Source of the DNA: Clostridia bacterium
GTDB taxonomy: Bacteria > Bacillota > Clostridia > Oscillospirales > CAG-272
Reading direction: 5' to 3'
Length of the DNA: 64,000 nucleotides
Assembly: GCA_017520505.1 (NCBI GenBank)
Contig: JAFXFN010000034.1
Location: forward strand, 22,199-86,198
Shown here: one piece after another, positions 1-8,958 of the stretch
Layout: each line of letters starts with the position of its first letter
How positions within the stretch are numbered: position 1 is the first letter of the stretch
Made by a program: the position numbers and the translations under genes
The notes under the pieces: generated by a model
Told to the model about the DNA's origin: nothing
The model's database searches: none
Seen by the model: the letters and a program-made list of their open reading frames with translations, nothing else

Positions 1-574
1 TGATAACCTTGAAAGGAACTGTTGCAACGTCTGCACCTGCCTTAGCAAGCTCGATAACGTGAACAGGGTGACGAGTAGAAGCAGCAACGATCTGTGTTGT
101 GCTGTTCTGGATAGCGAACATGTCAGCGATCTCTGTAACGAGGTCAAGACCGTTCCAGCCTATATCATCAACTCTGCCGAGGAAGGGTGCAACGTATGTA
201 GCACCTGCGTTGGAAGCGAGAAGCGCCTGACCTGCGGAGAAGCAAAGTGTAACGCAAGTTCTGTAGCCTTCCTTGGAAAGACGGGAAACTGCCTTAAGAC
301 CTTCTGCGCACATAGGAATCTTGATGATCATGTTTTCACGGATCTTCTTGATTTCAGCAGCCTCTTTGCACATACCGTCAGCATCGAGAGAAATAACTTC
401 ACCGAAGATAAGTGTATCAGCGGAAACGATGTTGTCGATCTCCTTGATAGCATCTTCGAACTTCTTGCCTTCTTTAGCGATGATGGAAGGGTTAGTTGTA
501 ACGCCTTCTACGATACCGAGATCATAAGCTGTCTTGATCTCATTGATATTGGCTGTATCGATGAAAATTTTCAT
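1..574 (-). CDS. transaldolase / fructose-6-phosphate aldolase family protein (3' end cut by window)
   Basis: Class I aldolase of the small transaldolase (TalC/FSA) family, a cytosolic TIM barrel that exchanges three-carbon ketol units between sugar phosphates. The protein begins [14 protein letters not shown], has the family signature GVTTNPS near residue 25 and the Schiff-base lysine in IIKIPMC at about residue 85. About 191 codons are visible of the usual 215 or so; the C-terminus lies beyond base 1. The ATG at 574 has GGAG nine bases upstream. It lies downstream of the 2-oxoacid dehydrogenase operon on the same strand, separated by about 170 bp carrying a long palindrome and a repeat, so it probably has its own expression. 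Transaldolase and FSA activities cannot be told apart from the sequence. Confidence 0.9.
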   Translation of the reverse strand, partial: MKIFIDTANINEIKTAYDLGIVEGVTTNPSIIAKEGKKFEDAIKEIDNIVSADTLIFGEVISLDADGMCKEAAEIKKIRENMIIKIPMCAEGLKAVSRLSKEGYRTCVTLCFSAGQALLASNAGATYVAPFLGRVDDIGWNGLDLVTEIADMFAIQNSTTQIVAASTRHPVHVIELAKAGADVATVPFKVI

Positions 575-602
575 TTTTCGTATCTCCTGTTAATTTTATT
601 TT

Positions 603-643
603 ATCATATCTCAATTCGGAATAATTCCGAATTGAGATATGAT
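603..643. repeat. 41-bp perfect palindrome
   Basis: Two 20-bp arms (603-622 and 624-643) are exact reverse complements around one central base. It lies between the E1 gene and the transaldolase gene. A T-rich stretch follows it only on the plus strand, where no gene ends, so it is not an ordinary terminator for the minus-strand operon. It could be an operator or an RNA-processing hairpin in the leader of the transaldolase gene. Confidence 0.75.
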
Positions 644-689
644 TGTCTTTTTATAAATGCGGTGTAAAGACTCGGCATCAGTTCAAGAC

Positions 690-735
690 GCCTCATCCGA
701 CGGCTACGCCGCCACCTTCTCCCACCGGAGAAGGC
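690..735. repeat. REP-like intergenic repeat, two hairpins
   Basis: Two adjacent imperfect hairpins: a CGGCTACGCCG core and a CCTTCTCC/GGAGAAGG arm pair. The layout resembles the short palindromic intergenic repeats common in gut Clostridia. A related form (CCTCCTT/AAGGAGG followed by AAGCGAAGCTT) lies at about 40708-40745. It has no coding capacity. Confidence 0.6.
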
Positions 736-746
736 TTATTGTGGGA

Positions 747-3215
747 TTAAACACCCTTCTTGCTCTTTCTGATGAGCTCTTCGCTTGTGAAGCTTTCTTC
801 AGCAACGTATCCGGGAATGGGCATGAGCTTTTCGTGGATAGCGTCGATGAACCAAGAAGGCTGCGGGAAGAATTCCTTATCGTATTCGAATGCGGGCGTG
901 ATCCAGTTCTTAGCACCAACAACTACAGGGGGAGCATCGAGGTAATCGAATGCGAGCTGTGTGATGTTCTGTGCCATATCGTTGAGGATGTTACCTCTTG
1001 TGCAAGCATCGGAAGCGAGAAGGATCTTACCTGTCTTCTTAACGGATTCAACAACGGGCTCGTAGTTGAAAGGAACAACGGAACGAGCGTCGATAACTTC
1101 TGCTGTGATACCGTACTTTTCTTCGAGGATCTTAGCAGCGTCGAGAACTCTGTAAAGTGTTGCACCGATTGTAAGGATCGTGAGGTCTTTACCTTCACGT
1201 CTTACAGCGGGTTCACCGAAGGGAACTTCGTATGTGCCTGTGGGAACACCTTCCTTAACGAATCTTTCACCCATATCGTAGATTCTCTGGCTTTCAAAGA
1301 ATACAACGGGGTCTGTGCCGTTAAGTGCTGTTGTCATAAGACCCTTAGCATCGTAAGGTGTTACAGGGAATACAACCTTCAAGCCGGGGATGTGAGCACA
1401 AAGTGCTGTCCAGTCCTGGCTGTGCTGTGCGCCGTACTTGGAACCAACGGAAACACGGAGAACAACGGGCATCTTCAAGCCGCCTGCAGACATTGACTGC
1501 CACTTAGCCATCTGGTTGAAGATTTCGTCGCCTGCGCAACCGATAAAGTCACAGTACATAAGCTCAACAATAACACGACCGCCTGCCATACCGTAGCCGC
1601 AAGCTGTACCGCAGATAGCGGATTCGGAAATGGGGGAGTTGAAGAGTCTGTGGTAAGGAAGCGCTTCTGTAAGACCTCTGTATACTGCGAATGCACCGTT
1701 CCAGAAACGAACGTCTTCACCGTATGCGATAAGTGTGGGGTCTTCGTAGAACTTAGCGATGATAGCTTCGAAGATACCGTCTCTGATGTTGTACATCTTC
1801 ATCTTGGAAACTTCCTTGCCCTTTTCATCGTAAGCATAACGGATCTTTGTAGCAAGCTTCTTAACGTTTTCGTTTTCTTCCATAGGCTGGGAAACTTCAA
1901 CGGGTCTGTCTTCCATCTTAAGAACCTTTTCATTGGAGAACATAAGGTCTTCAAGGAATGCGGGGTTCTTGTCATAGTCTGTGTAAGGAGCTATTTCAAG
2001 ATCGGAAGCAAGCATGAACATTCTGTGGTTTCTGTCGATAACAGCAGCCTTAACAGCTTCAAGCTCTTCTGCTGTTGCAACGCCTGCATCTACGATCTGC
2101 TGGGGGAATATTGTAAGGGGATCGAGCTTCTGCCATTCAGCTTCCTCTTCGGGTGTTCTGTATGACATAACGTCGGATGTGGAGTGTCCGCCGAGACGGT
2201 AAGTAACGAGGTCGAGAAGAACAGGACCCTTACCTTCCTTGATGAGAGCCATCTTGCGCTTGTAAGCGTCGATAACTGCCAAGGGGTTCCAACCGTTTAC
2301 TCTTTCAGCGTTCATCTGGTTCTGTGCGATGCAACCGAGTCTTACGAGGTCGCCGTAAGCCATTGTTTCGCCTCTTGTCTGACCGCCCATACCGTAGTGG
2401 TTGTTGTTGAAGTTGAAGATGATCGGAAGACCACCCTTGTAGCCGTCTTCCCAGAGTTCATTGAACTGGTCCATAGCTGCGAAGTTCATAGCTTCGAATA
2501 CGGGACCGCGTCCTGCGGCGCCGTCGCCTGCGTTAGCAACTACGATACCGTCTTTCTTATTACACTTCTTAAAGAGAGCAACACCTGTTGCGATGGGGCC
2601 TGCGCCGCCAACGATAGCGTTGTTCGGGAAAATACCGAAGGGAAGGAAGAATGCGTGCATGGAGCCGCCGAGACCTCTGGAGAAGCCCATATCCTTAGCG
2701 AAAAGCTCGCACATAAGGCCGTACATAAAGTAGTCCTTTGCAAGATCCTTAACGTTTGTAGCTGTGGAGTACTTCTTAACAACTTCGTACTGAACACCGC
2801 CGTTGTATGTTTCCATTATCTTTGTAAGCTCTTCATCGGAAAGCTTCTTGATAGCGGACATCGCCTTAGCGATAACCTCGTGGTGGGAACGGTGTGTACC
2901 GAAAATGAAGTCGTTAACACCGAGGTTGTAAGCCTGACCTACAGCTGTTGCTTCTTCACCGAGACCGAGGTGAGAAGGGCCGGGATATGTGAATTCCTTG
3001 CCGTTATAGATACCCTTCTTCTTGATATCCATAAGCATTTCTTCAAATTCTCTGATAGCAACCATATCGGCATACATACCGATAAAGTCTTCCTTGGAGT
3101 AGTTGTCCTTTTCATCAGCAACTGTCTTGTCGTATTCACATACGGGAATATCTTCAAATGTCACTGTGCGCTTTTTAAAGCTTTCTTTAGGGTCTACAAA
3201 CATTGACTTAGGCAT
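747..3215 (-). CDS. fused thiamine-dependent 2-oxoacid dehydrogenase E1 (alpha-beta)
   Basis: E1 component of a pyruvate, acetoin or branched-chain 2-oxoacid dehydrogenase complex, decarboxylating the 2-oxoacid with thiamine diphosphate (TPP) and passing the acyl group to lipoyl-E2. The first 450 residues or so are an E1-alpha domain with the TPP/Mg motif GDGAAGRG near residue 230 and the closing NNNHYGMGGQT. From about residue 475 (MKMYNIRDGIFEAI) a full E1-beta domain follows (IAYGEDV, SPISESAICG, KYGAQHSQDW, VIDARSVVPF). At 822 aa it is a natural fusion of subunits that are usually separate. GGAG lies about eight bases before the ATG. It is third in the operon after E2 and E3. The related acetoin, pyruvate and 2-oxoisovalerate enzymes cannot be separated reliably without a tree. 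Confidence 0.9.
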   Translation of the reverse strand: MPKSMFVDPKESFKKRTVTFEDIPVCEYDKTVADEKDNYSKEDFIGMYADMVAIREFEEMLMDIKKKGIYNGKEFTYPGPSHLGLGEEATAVGQAYNLGVNDFIFGTHRSHHEVIAKAMSAIKKLSDEELTKIMETYNGGVQYEVVKKYSTATNVKDLAKDYFMYGLMCELFAKDMGFSRGLGGSMHAFFLPFGIFPNNAIVGGAGPIATGVALFKKCNKKDGIVVANAGDGAAGRGPVFEAMNFAAMDQFNELWEDGYKGGLPIIFNFNNNHYGMGGQTRGETMAYGDLVRLGCIAQNQMNAERVNGWNPLAVIDAYKRKMALIKEGKGPVLLDLVTYRLGGHSTSDVMSYRTPEEEAEWQKLDPLTIFPQQIVDAGVATAEELEAVKAAVIDRNHRMFMLASDLEIAPYTDYDKNPAFLEDLMFSNEKVLKMEDRPVEVSQPMEENENVKKLATKIRYAYDEKGKEVSKMKMYNIRDGIFEAIIAKFYEDPTLIAYGEDVRFWNGAFAVYRGLTEALPYHRLFNSPISESAICGTACGYGMAGGRVIVELMYCDFIGCAGDEIFNQMAKWQSMSAGGLKMPVVLRVSVGSKYGAQHSQDWTALCAHIPGLKVVFPVTPYDAKGLMTTALNGTDPVVFFESQRIYDMGERFVKEGVPTGTYEVPFGEPAVRREGKDLTILTIGATLYRVLDAAKILEEKYGITAEVIDARSVVPFNYEPVVESVKKTGKILLASDACTRGNILNDMAQNITQLAFDYLDAPPVVVGAKNWITPAFEYDKEFFPQPSWFIDAIHEKLMPIPGYVAEESFTSEELIRKSKKGV

Positions 3216-3247
3216 AGTTTTTATTCTCCTATATTATTAATTATAAA

Positions 3248-4620
3248 TTATTTTACTTCAAACAAAGCTTCTCTGATAACTTCGCATACTGTGGGATGGG
3301 GGAATACGATCTCCTTGAGTGAATCAAGTGTCATTTCCGTTTCAACCATCATAGCTGCGCCGTAGATTATTTCGGAAGCATAATTTGCGATCATATGAAC
3401 ACCGAGAACACGGTTGTACTTCTTGTCAACGATGACCTTAACGATACCGTTTCCGCCTTCGTTTTCAGCAACGTAACGTCCGCTGTAGTTCATTGTAAGG
3501 TTTACAACTTCAACGTCATAGCCCTTAGCCTTAGCGGATGCCTCTGTTTCACCTACAGCACCTACTTCGGGGTTTGTGTAGATAACGGAGGGGATAGCGT
3601 TGTATCTCATTCTGTCCTTCTTGCCGAGGATGTTGTTGATAGCAACCTCACCCTCACGGTAAGCTGTGTGAGCAAGCATTGATACGCCGTTGATATCGCC
3701 TGCGGCATAGAGACCGGGATATTCGTCTTCATCTGCTCGTCAGTCTTTACAGCGCCTCTTTCCATATATACGTTGAGGTTTTCAAGACCGTAGCCTGTTG
3801 TAACAGCACGGCGGCCGATGGAGCAAAGAACCTTGTCAGCCTTAACCGTTACGGATTCGCCCTTTTCGTTTTCGTACGTTACGGAATCAGCGGAAAGGCT
3901 CTTAACTGCGCACTTGAGGCAGAAGTCGATGCCCTTCTTCTGATAGTTGCCGAGAAGTATTTTTGCAATGTCCGCATCTGTGGGACCTGCGATATGGTCA
4001 AGCATTTCGATAACGGTTACGTGTGCGCCTACGGAGTTGTAGTAGGAAGCCATTTCAAGACCGATAACGCCGCCGCCGATAACTACCATTTCCTTCGGAA
4101 TTTCTTCAAGGTCGAGAACTTCTCTGTTAGTCATAACAAAGCCTGTTTCAACGCCCTCACGAAGACCGGGGATCGGGGGGATAACGGGCATAGAGCCTGT
4201 TGCAAGAAGCATCTGCTTACCGCAGTAAACTTCGTCGCCTGCTTTAACCTTGAAGCCCTCGGAATCCTTGCCTTCGATCATAGCTTCAGCGTAAACTACC
4301 TTAACGCCTGCAGCCTTTTCCTGCATACCGATACCGCCGACAAGTGTCTTTACGACCTTGTTCTTACGTGCAACGACAGCCTTCTGATCGATGGATGAGC
4401 CTGTTACGGTAACACCGTACTGTGAGGAGTGCTTTGTGTAGTCATACACCTTAGCGGAGTAAAGGAGCGCCTTGGAAGGGATACATCCTTCGTTGAGGCA
4501 AACACCGCCGAGTGCTCTTTTTTCAATAATAACTGTTTTAAGTCCTGCGTGGCCAGCCTTGAGAGCCGCATTGTAGCCTGCGGGGCCGCCGCCGAGGATT
4601 ATAAGATCAAACATTTCCAT
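3248..4620 (-). pseudogene. lpdA: dihydrolipoyl dehydrogenase (E3), interrupted by a one-base frameshift
   Basis: FAD- and NAD-dependent E3 that reoxidises the lipoyl arm of the E2 encoded just upstream. The N-terminal part has FDLIILGGGPAGYNAAL (FAD binding), the redox disulfide GGVCLNEGCIPSK and the NAD site VVIGGGVIGLE. The C-terminal part has the dimer interface ending FPHPTVCEV. The frame breaks near 3714: the strand reads ATCCCGGTCTC where ATCCCGGGTCTC would restore NIPGLYAAGDINGVSMLAHTA. Restoring one base gives a normal protein of about 457 aa. The frame stays open beyond 4620 to a GTG at 4629, but the ATG at 4620 is preferred because AGAGGTG sits five bases before it. A true mutation and a one-base sequencing or assembly error are equally possible. 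Confidence 0.88.
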
Positions 4621-4632
4621 TTCGTTCACCTC

Positions 4633-5970
4633 TTACTTGGAAAGAAGAATGGAGAAGTTTTCAAGGGATGCACAGAGGTCCTTAAGGAACTTGGAAGCGG
4701 GTGCGCCGTCAACTGCTCTGTGGTCGTATGTGAGCGACAAGGGCATTGCGCTGTAAGCCTTGAGCTCGCCGTTAACTTCCTTAACTCTCGTCATAATTGT
4801 ATTTACGCCGAGGATACCTGTCTGGGGGGGATTGATAACGGGTGTGAAGCTTTCGATGCCGAATGAACCGAGGTTGGAAATTGTGAAGGATGCGCCCTTG
4901 AGCTTATCCGGAGCGATAGAACCGGACTGAGCAGCCTTAGCCAATTCCTTAGCTTCCTTGGATATTTCAGCAAGAGACTTCTTGTCTGCATTCATAATCG
5001 TGGGAACCATAAGTCCGCGTTCTGTATCTACAGCGATACCGATGTGAACACCGTTGAACTTGCGGAGTATGTCGCCTTCGAGAAGGTGAGCGTTGAGAAG
5101 TGAGTGCTCGGGCTTAGCAAGAACTCTTGATACAGCGTAGATGATGATATCGTTGAGTGTGATGTTGGGAAGACCGAGAGCCTCTGCTCCTGCCTTGAGC
5201 TTCTTTCTGAAGCCCATTATCTCGCCTGCATCGAAGGATGCTGTATTTGTAAGCTGTGCTGTTGTTGCAAGAGAGTTCATCATATTCTTTGCAATAGCAC
5301 GGCGGATACCTGACATCTTTTCATCTGTGTACGCGGGAGCTGCTTCAACTGCTGCCGCAGGTGCTTCAGCGGGAGCTACAGCACCGATGTCGTTTACAGA
5401 GAACTTGCCGGAAAGGCCTGTGCCTGCTGCACCTTCAAATGCGCCCTGAGCCGCATATGTGGGTGTAGGACCGTTTGCGATCATAGCACGGACGTCAGCC
5501 TCTGTGATTCTGCCTTCAGCGCCCGTGGGAACTGCGTATCTGTAATCAACGCCTGATTTCGCAGCGAAAGCCTTTGCTCTGGGGGATGCCTTAACGAAGC
5601 CTGTGGGAGCTTCTGTCTGAACAGCTGCTGCAACAGGTGCTGTTGTGGGAGCTGCTGCTGCAACTGCTTCTGCTGCTGCGGGTGCTTCTTCTTCAGCTGC
5701 GCCTGCAGGAGCAAATTCTGCTGTGGATTCACCGGGGTTACCGATGACAGCGATGTTTGTCATTACGGGGATCTCTTCACCCTCTTCGAAGAATACCTCG
5801 ATAAGAGTACCTGAAGCGGTCGCCTTTTCGTCTGTTGTGGTCTTGTCTGTTTCGTAAGTAAAAAGTACGTCGCCTTCATTTACGGTGTCGCCTTTTTTCT
5901 TGTGCCACTCGGTCAAAATACAACTTTCAACCGAAATACCCACGTTGGGCATTTGTACGGGTGTTGCCAT
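4633..5970 (-). CDS. dihydrolipoamide acyltransferase (E2) of a 2-oxoacid dehydrogenase complex
   Basis: Core subunit that receives the acyl group from E1 on a lipoyl-lysine and transfers it to CoA. Domain order is clear: an N-terminal lipoyl domain with the modified lysine in ETDKTTTDE (about residue 43), an Ala/Pro-rich linker, a peripheral subunit-binding domain (KASPRAKAFAAKSGVDYRY, then GRITEADVRAMI), a second flexible linker, and a C-terminal catalytic domain ending in DHRAVDGAPASKFL, which carries the catalytic His and Asp. At 445 aa it is typical for one lipoyl domain. GGAGGA precedes the ATG. It is the first gene of the operon and has a strong promoter about 60 bp upstream. Acyl specificity is not decidable here. 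Confidence 0.93.
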   Translation of the reverse strand: MATPVQMPNVGISVESCILTEWHKKKGDTVNEGDVLFTYETDKTTTDEKATASGTLIEVFFEEGEEIPVMTNIAVIGNPGESTAEFAPAGAAEEEAPAAAEAVAAAAPTTAPVAAAVQTEAPTGFVKASPRAKAFAAKSGVDYRYAVPTGAEGRITEADVRAMIANGPTPTYAAQGAFEGAAGTGLSGKFSVNDIGAVAPAEAPAAAVEAAPAYTDEKMSGIRRAIAKNMMNSLATTAQLTNTASFDAGEIMGFRKKLKAGAEALGLPNITLNDIIIYAVSRVLAKPEHSLLNAHLLEGDILRKFNGVHIGIAVDTERGLMVPTIMNADKKSLAEISKEAKELAKAAQSGSIAPDKLKGASFTISNLGSFGIESFTPVINPPQTGILGVNTIMTRVKEVNGELKAYSAMPLSLTYDHRAVDGAPASKFLKDLCASLENFSILLSK

Positions 5971-6030
5971 AATTGTTCCTCCTGTTTATTAAAACACAAT
6001 TAATGTGCCGATATTTTTTCAATCACCATA

Positions 6031-6059
6031 ATAATATAACATATACGCATTTTTGTCAA
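6031..6059 (-). promoter_or_regulatory. promoter of the 2-oxoacid dehydrogenase operon
   Basis: On the minus strand TTGACA (6054-6059) and TATTAT (6031-6036) are separated by exactly 17 bp, about 60 bp ahead of the E2 start codon. This is a textbook housekeeping sigma factor promoter. Confidence 0.75.
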
Positions 6060-6238
6060 GTCGGTAATGTAAAAAAACATTAATAATTAAGTGAAATATT
6101 TTGTTACATATCTGCCCGAGGTGTTAAATCCTATGTTAATTTTCACATTATATGTGTTATTTCTTCAAAAAAGTTATCAAAAATCATCCGGATAGATCGG
6201 TATGTGCAGAAATCGACGTTCACAATTTCCGTATAAAA

Positions 6239-6590
6239 TGAACGGTAATGGGTTTCAAACGGGACGCCGATGGCGTCGTCCCCTACAACGCCTCCCCAGA
6301 ATGCAATGAACGGAAATGGGTTTCGCCCTCTCCGTCACGACGGTGTCGTGCCACCTCCCCCATGCCGACGTTCCTTACGGCGGTGGGAGGCATAATACCA
6401 CACCCGAATTTAATTATCAAAAATGAGAATTTCCCCATTTATCCGTAGGGGTTGTGTGCCAAGTAGTTCGTGGCTACCACGAACTACACAACCCGTATGA
6501 AACAAACGAAAATGGGTTTAAAACGGGCGGTCGAGGACGTCCGCCCCTACAACATCACGTTGAATATAACGAACAAAAACGGGTTTGTTT
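6239..6590. repeat. intergenic repeat island: junction motifs alternating with palindromic inserts
   Basis: Non-coding. A motif close to GAACGAAAATGGGTTT occurs four times (about 6239-6256, 6307-6323, 6502-6517, 6571-6586). Between copies lie different inserts: a palindrome around GACGCCGATGGCGTC ending CCCCTAC; a CCTCTCC/GGGAGG REP-like block; a hairpin with 11-bp arms (6463-6473, 6477-6487) inside GGGTTGTGT/ACACAACCC; and a GGGCGGTCGAGGACGTCCGCCC palindrome. A matching island lies at 40270-40880. Short open frames across it have no database-like features and are treated as chance. Confidence 0.7.
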
Positions 6591-6593
6591 TCA

Positions 6594-6713
6594 GGGGGCG
6601 TCACGTTTCGCTTTTTGCGAAACTGTCGGTGCGCATAGATGTTTTTTGTTTTTTTTGAAAGGCAACTGTGCGCATCCGTCAAATTCACGCACGGCGTGAA
6701 TTGTGACGCCCCC
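6594..6713. repeat. 120-bp inverted-repeat-bounded element with internal hairpins
   Basis: The ends are exact inverted repeats, GGGGGCGTCAC (6594-6604) and GTGACGCCCCC (6703-6713). Directly inside each end is a small hairpin: GTTTCGC-ttttt-GCGAAAC at the left and TTCACGC-acg-GCGTGAA at the right. Two direct copies of GTGCGCAT lie in the middle. It resembles a miniature non-autonomous element but has no open frame and no visible target duplication. Confidence 0.65.
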
Positions 6714-6756
6714 GAAAACGATGCCAGCCTTTTTGACGAAATTTAAAGAAAATCTA

Positions 6757-6785
6757 TTGAAAAAATAAAAATAGACGTTTATAAT
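6757..6785 (+). promoter_or_regulatory. promoter of the cwlD-radA-lnt run
   Basis: TTGAAA (6757-6762) and TATAAT (6780-6785) with a 17-bp spacer, about 65 bp before the cwlD start codon. Confidence 0.75.
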
Positions 6786-6849
6786 AGATAAAAGCATAAT
6801 ATAAAGTGGCGTTTTCATATAATCTACCAAAAAAAGAAACGGAGAATAT

Positions 6850-7590
6850 ATGAAAAAATACAGCTTTGAGCTTAAAATACTTACGACGGGCATTTCGTTT
6901 ATTCTGGTATTTTTTATTTTGGCTCACACCCTTGCCCCGTCTGTGTCCGTTGAAACGCTGACCGAGCTTATCGTCAAACCGCAGTCCGTCCCCTCTTTCT
7001 GTGTACTTATCGATCCCGGCCACGGAGGTGCTGACGGTGGCGCTTCGTCAGATTCGGGTATACTCGAAAAGGACGTAAACCTGCAAATATCAGAAAAGCT
7101 TTTCGCAATTTTCAAAACACTCGGCATAAAATGCGAAATGACGAGATACGATGACGTAATGCTTGACGGCGGCGCATCCTCGCACAAAAAGATGCACGAC
7201 TTGAAAAACCGTGTTCTCGCCTCGGAAAAATACGAAAACTGCGTTTTCGTAAGTATTCATCAAAACAAATTTCCTCAAAAAAAGTACACGGGAACACAGG
7301 TATATTATTCAAAAAACGATCCAGGCTCCGAAATACTTGCAGAACTTATTCAGTCATCTGTACGTGAAAACGTTCAGCCCGACAACACGAGGCAAACAAA
7401 AAAGGCAACCTCAAGCATTTACGTGCTCGACAGGATAACCTGTCCTGCCGTTTTGACCGAATGCGGTTTTCTTTCAAACGACGGCGAGGCACAAAGGCTT
7501 TCGGAGCAATCATATCAAAAGCAGTTAGCTTGTGCAATAACTGCGGGAATAGTGAAATTTCTTGCCGTGAACACGGCGCAGGGAGAATAA
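6850..7590 (+). CDS. cwlD: N-acetylmuramoyl-L-alanine amidase, CwlD-like
   Basis: Zinc amidase (Amidase_3 fold) that cleaves the lactam-bond precursor between muramic acid and the peptide. CwlD of spore formers starts muramic-lactam synthesis in the spore cortex. There is a single N-terminal membrane anchor (about residues 10-29) and an extracellular catalytic domain with LIDPGHGGADGG (zinc His at about 58), the glutamate in GILEKDVNL and a second His in SIHQNKF. The catalytic Glu is probably in ECGFLS. At 246 aa it matches CwlD in length and lacks cell-wall-binding repeats. It is the first gene of a plus-strand run and is followed two bases later by radA. It suggests, but does not prove, a spore-forming lineage. 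Confidence 0.85.
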   Translation: MKKYSFELKILTTGISFILVFFILAHTLAPSVSVETLTELIVKPQSVPSFCVLIDPGHGGADGGASSDSGILEKDVNLQISEKLFAIFKTLGIKCEMTRYDDVMLDGGASSHKKMHDLKNRVLASEKYENCVFVSIHQNKFPQKKYTGTQVYYSKNDPGSEILAELIQSSVRENVQPDNTRQTKKATSSIYVLDRITCPAVLTECGFLSNDGEAQRLSEQSYQKQLACAITAGIVKFLAVNTAQGE

Positions 7591-7592
7591 AT

Positions 7593-8957
7593 ATGAAAAA
7601 AAATACACAGTTTGTATGCTCGGAATGTGGGTACACAAGCGCAAAGTGGCTCGGCAAATGCCCCTCTTGCGGGCAGTGGAACACAATGGAGGAGCACACG
7701 GCTATCGAAGAAGATAAAAAAGGTGCTAACAAGAGACTTTTGTCATTCGGAGATGACGAGCCCGTACTTCTGAGCACCTCCGACAACGAAGAATATCTGC
7801 GCTCTGACACAGGCTGCGGTGAGCTTAACCGTGTGCTTGGCGGCGGTCTTGTTGACGGCTCTGCCGTGCTTTTATGCGGTGAGCCCGGCATCGGAAAATC
7901 CACCCTGCTTTTACAGATAAGCAGCACCGTCGGCGGCGGTTCTCCCGTTTTATACGTTTCGGGTGAGGAATCGAGGGGGCAGATAAAGCTCCGTGCCAAC
8001 CGTCTTTGTGCAAATTACAACAATCTTTACGTTCTGACGGAAGCAAACGTAGAAAAAATACTTAATTATATAGATAAAATAAAGCCTGCCGTCGTTGTCA
8101 TCGACTCGATACAGACGATGTATCTTGACAGGATAAATTCCGCCCCCGGCTCCGTTTCGCAGGTGCGTGAGGGCGCTATGTGCTTTATCAACAAGGCAAA
8201 AAGCGAAGGAATTTCGATGATACTCGTCGGTCACGTCAATAAAGAAGGCGCTATAGCAGGGCCCAAGGTGCTTGAGCACATGGTCGATGCCGTTCTCTAT
8301 TTCGAGGGTGAGCGCCGTCAGTCGGTGCGTGTGATACGTGCCGCCAAAAACCGCTTCGGCTCAACGAATGAGATAGGCGTTTTTGAAATGACGGACAAGG
8401 GGCTGTGCGAAGTACCGAATCCGTCAGAAATGCTGTTATCGGGAAGGCCCGTCGGTGTTTCTGGCAACTGCACCGTTTGCGTAGTCGAGGGAAGCCGTCC
8501 GCTTCTTGCGGAGATACAGGCACTCGTCACAACGACGTACTTTCCCTCCCCACGCCGTACGTCAAGCGGATACGATACGAACCGTGCGTGTCTTATAATC
8601 GCCGTGCTTGAAAAAAGGCTCGGTCTTCGTTTTTCACAGTTTGACGCTTACATAAACGTCATCGGCGGTCTTCGTATTGACGAGCCCGCATCAGACCTTG
8701 CCTTGGCGCTTGCGCTCGTTTCAAGCATCAAGGACATCCCCATACCCGATGACATCGCCGTTATGGGTGAGCTTGGCTTATCGGGTGAATTGCGTGCCGT
8801 AAGCGGTGCCGTTATGCGTGTAAAGGAATGTGCACGTCTTGGATTCCGCCGTGTTATGGTTCCCGCCCTCAACTCCGAGGAACTGAAGGAAATAAACGAT
8901 ATTGAAATAATAAAAGTAAAAAGCATCTTCGATGCTATAAGAATATTCGGAAATTGA
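7593..8957 (+). CDS. radA: DNA repair protein RadA
   Basis: RecA-like ATPase and branch-migration helicase acting in recombinational repair. It has an N-terminal zinc finger (CSECGYTSAKWLGKCPSCG), Walker A GEPGIGKSTLL, the RadA-specific KNRFG motif (AKNRFGSTNE) and a C-terminal Lon-protease-like domain (LGLRFSQFDAYINVIGGLRI onward) without the proteolytic serine context. Length 454 aa is standard. The open frame continues upstream, but the ATG at 7593 gives the canonical zinc-finger N-terminus directly after the cwlD stop, so that start was chosen. The stop abuts the next gene. Confidence 0.97.
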   Translation: MKKNTQFVCSECGYTSAKWLGKCPSCGQWNTMEEHTAIEEDKKGANKRLLSFGDDEPVLLSTSDNEEYLRSDTGCGELNRVLGGGLVDGSAVLLCGEPGIGKSTLLLQISSTVGGGSPVLYVSGEESRGQIKLRANRLCANYNNLYVLTEANVEKILNYIDKIKPAVVVIDSIQTMYLDRINSAPGSVSQVREGAMCFINKAKSEGISMILVGHVNKEGAIAGPKVLEHMVDAVLYFEGERRQSVRVIRAAKNRFGSTNEIGVFEMTDKGLCEVPNPSEMLLSGRPVGVSGNCTVCVVEGSRPLLAEIQALVTTTYFPSPRRTSSGYDTNRACLIIAVLEKRLGLRFSQFDAYINVIGGLRIDEPASDLALALALVSSIKDIPIPDDIAVMGELGLSGELRAVSGAVMRVKECARLGFRRVMVPALNSEELKEINDIEIIKVKSIFDAIRIFGN

Positions 8958-8958
8958 A

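Noticed and set aside
2184..3206. Long open frame on the plus strand opposite the E1 gene (also 657-1496 and 1650-2165)
   Set aside because: These are antisense to a strongly supported gene, rich in Cys, Val and Ser as expected of mirrored codons, lack ribosome sites and resemble no protein.
6455..6699. Two short plus-strand open frames (61-81 codons) before cwlD
   Set aside because: Both lie inside repeat inserts, contain palindromic low-complexity peptides and have no start signals.
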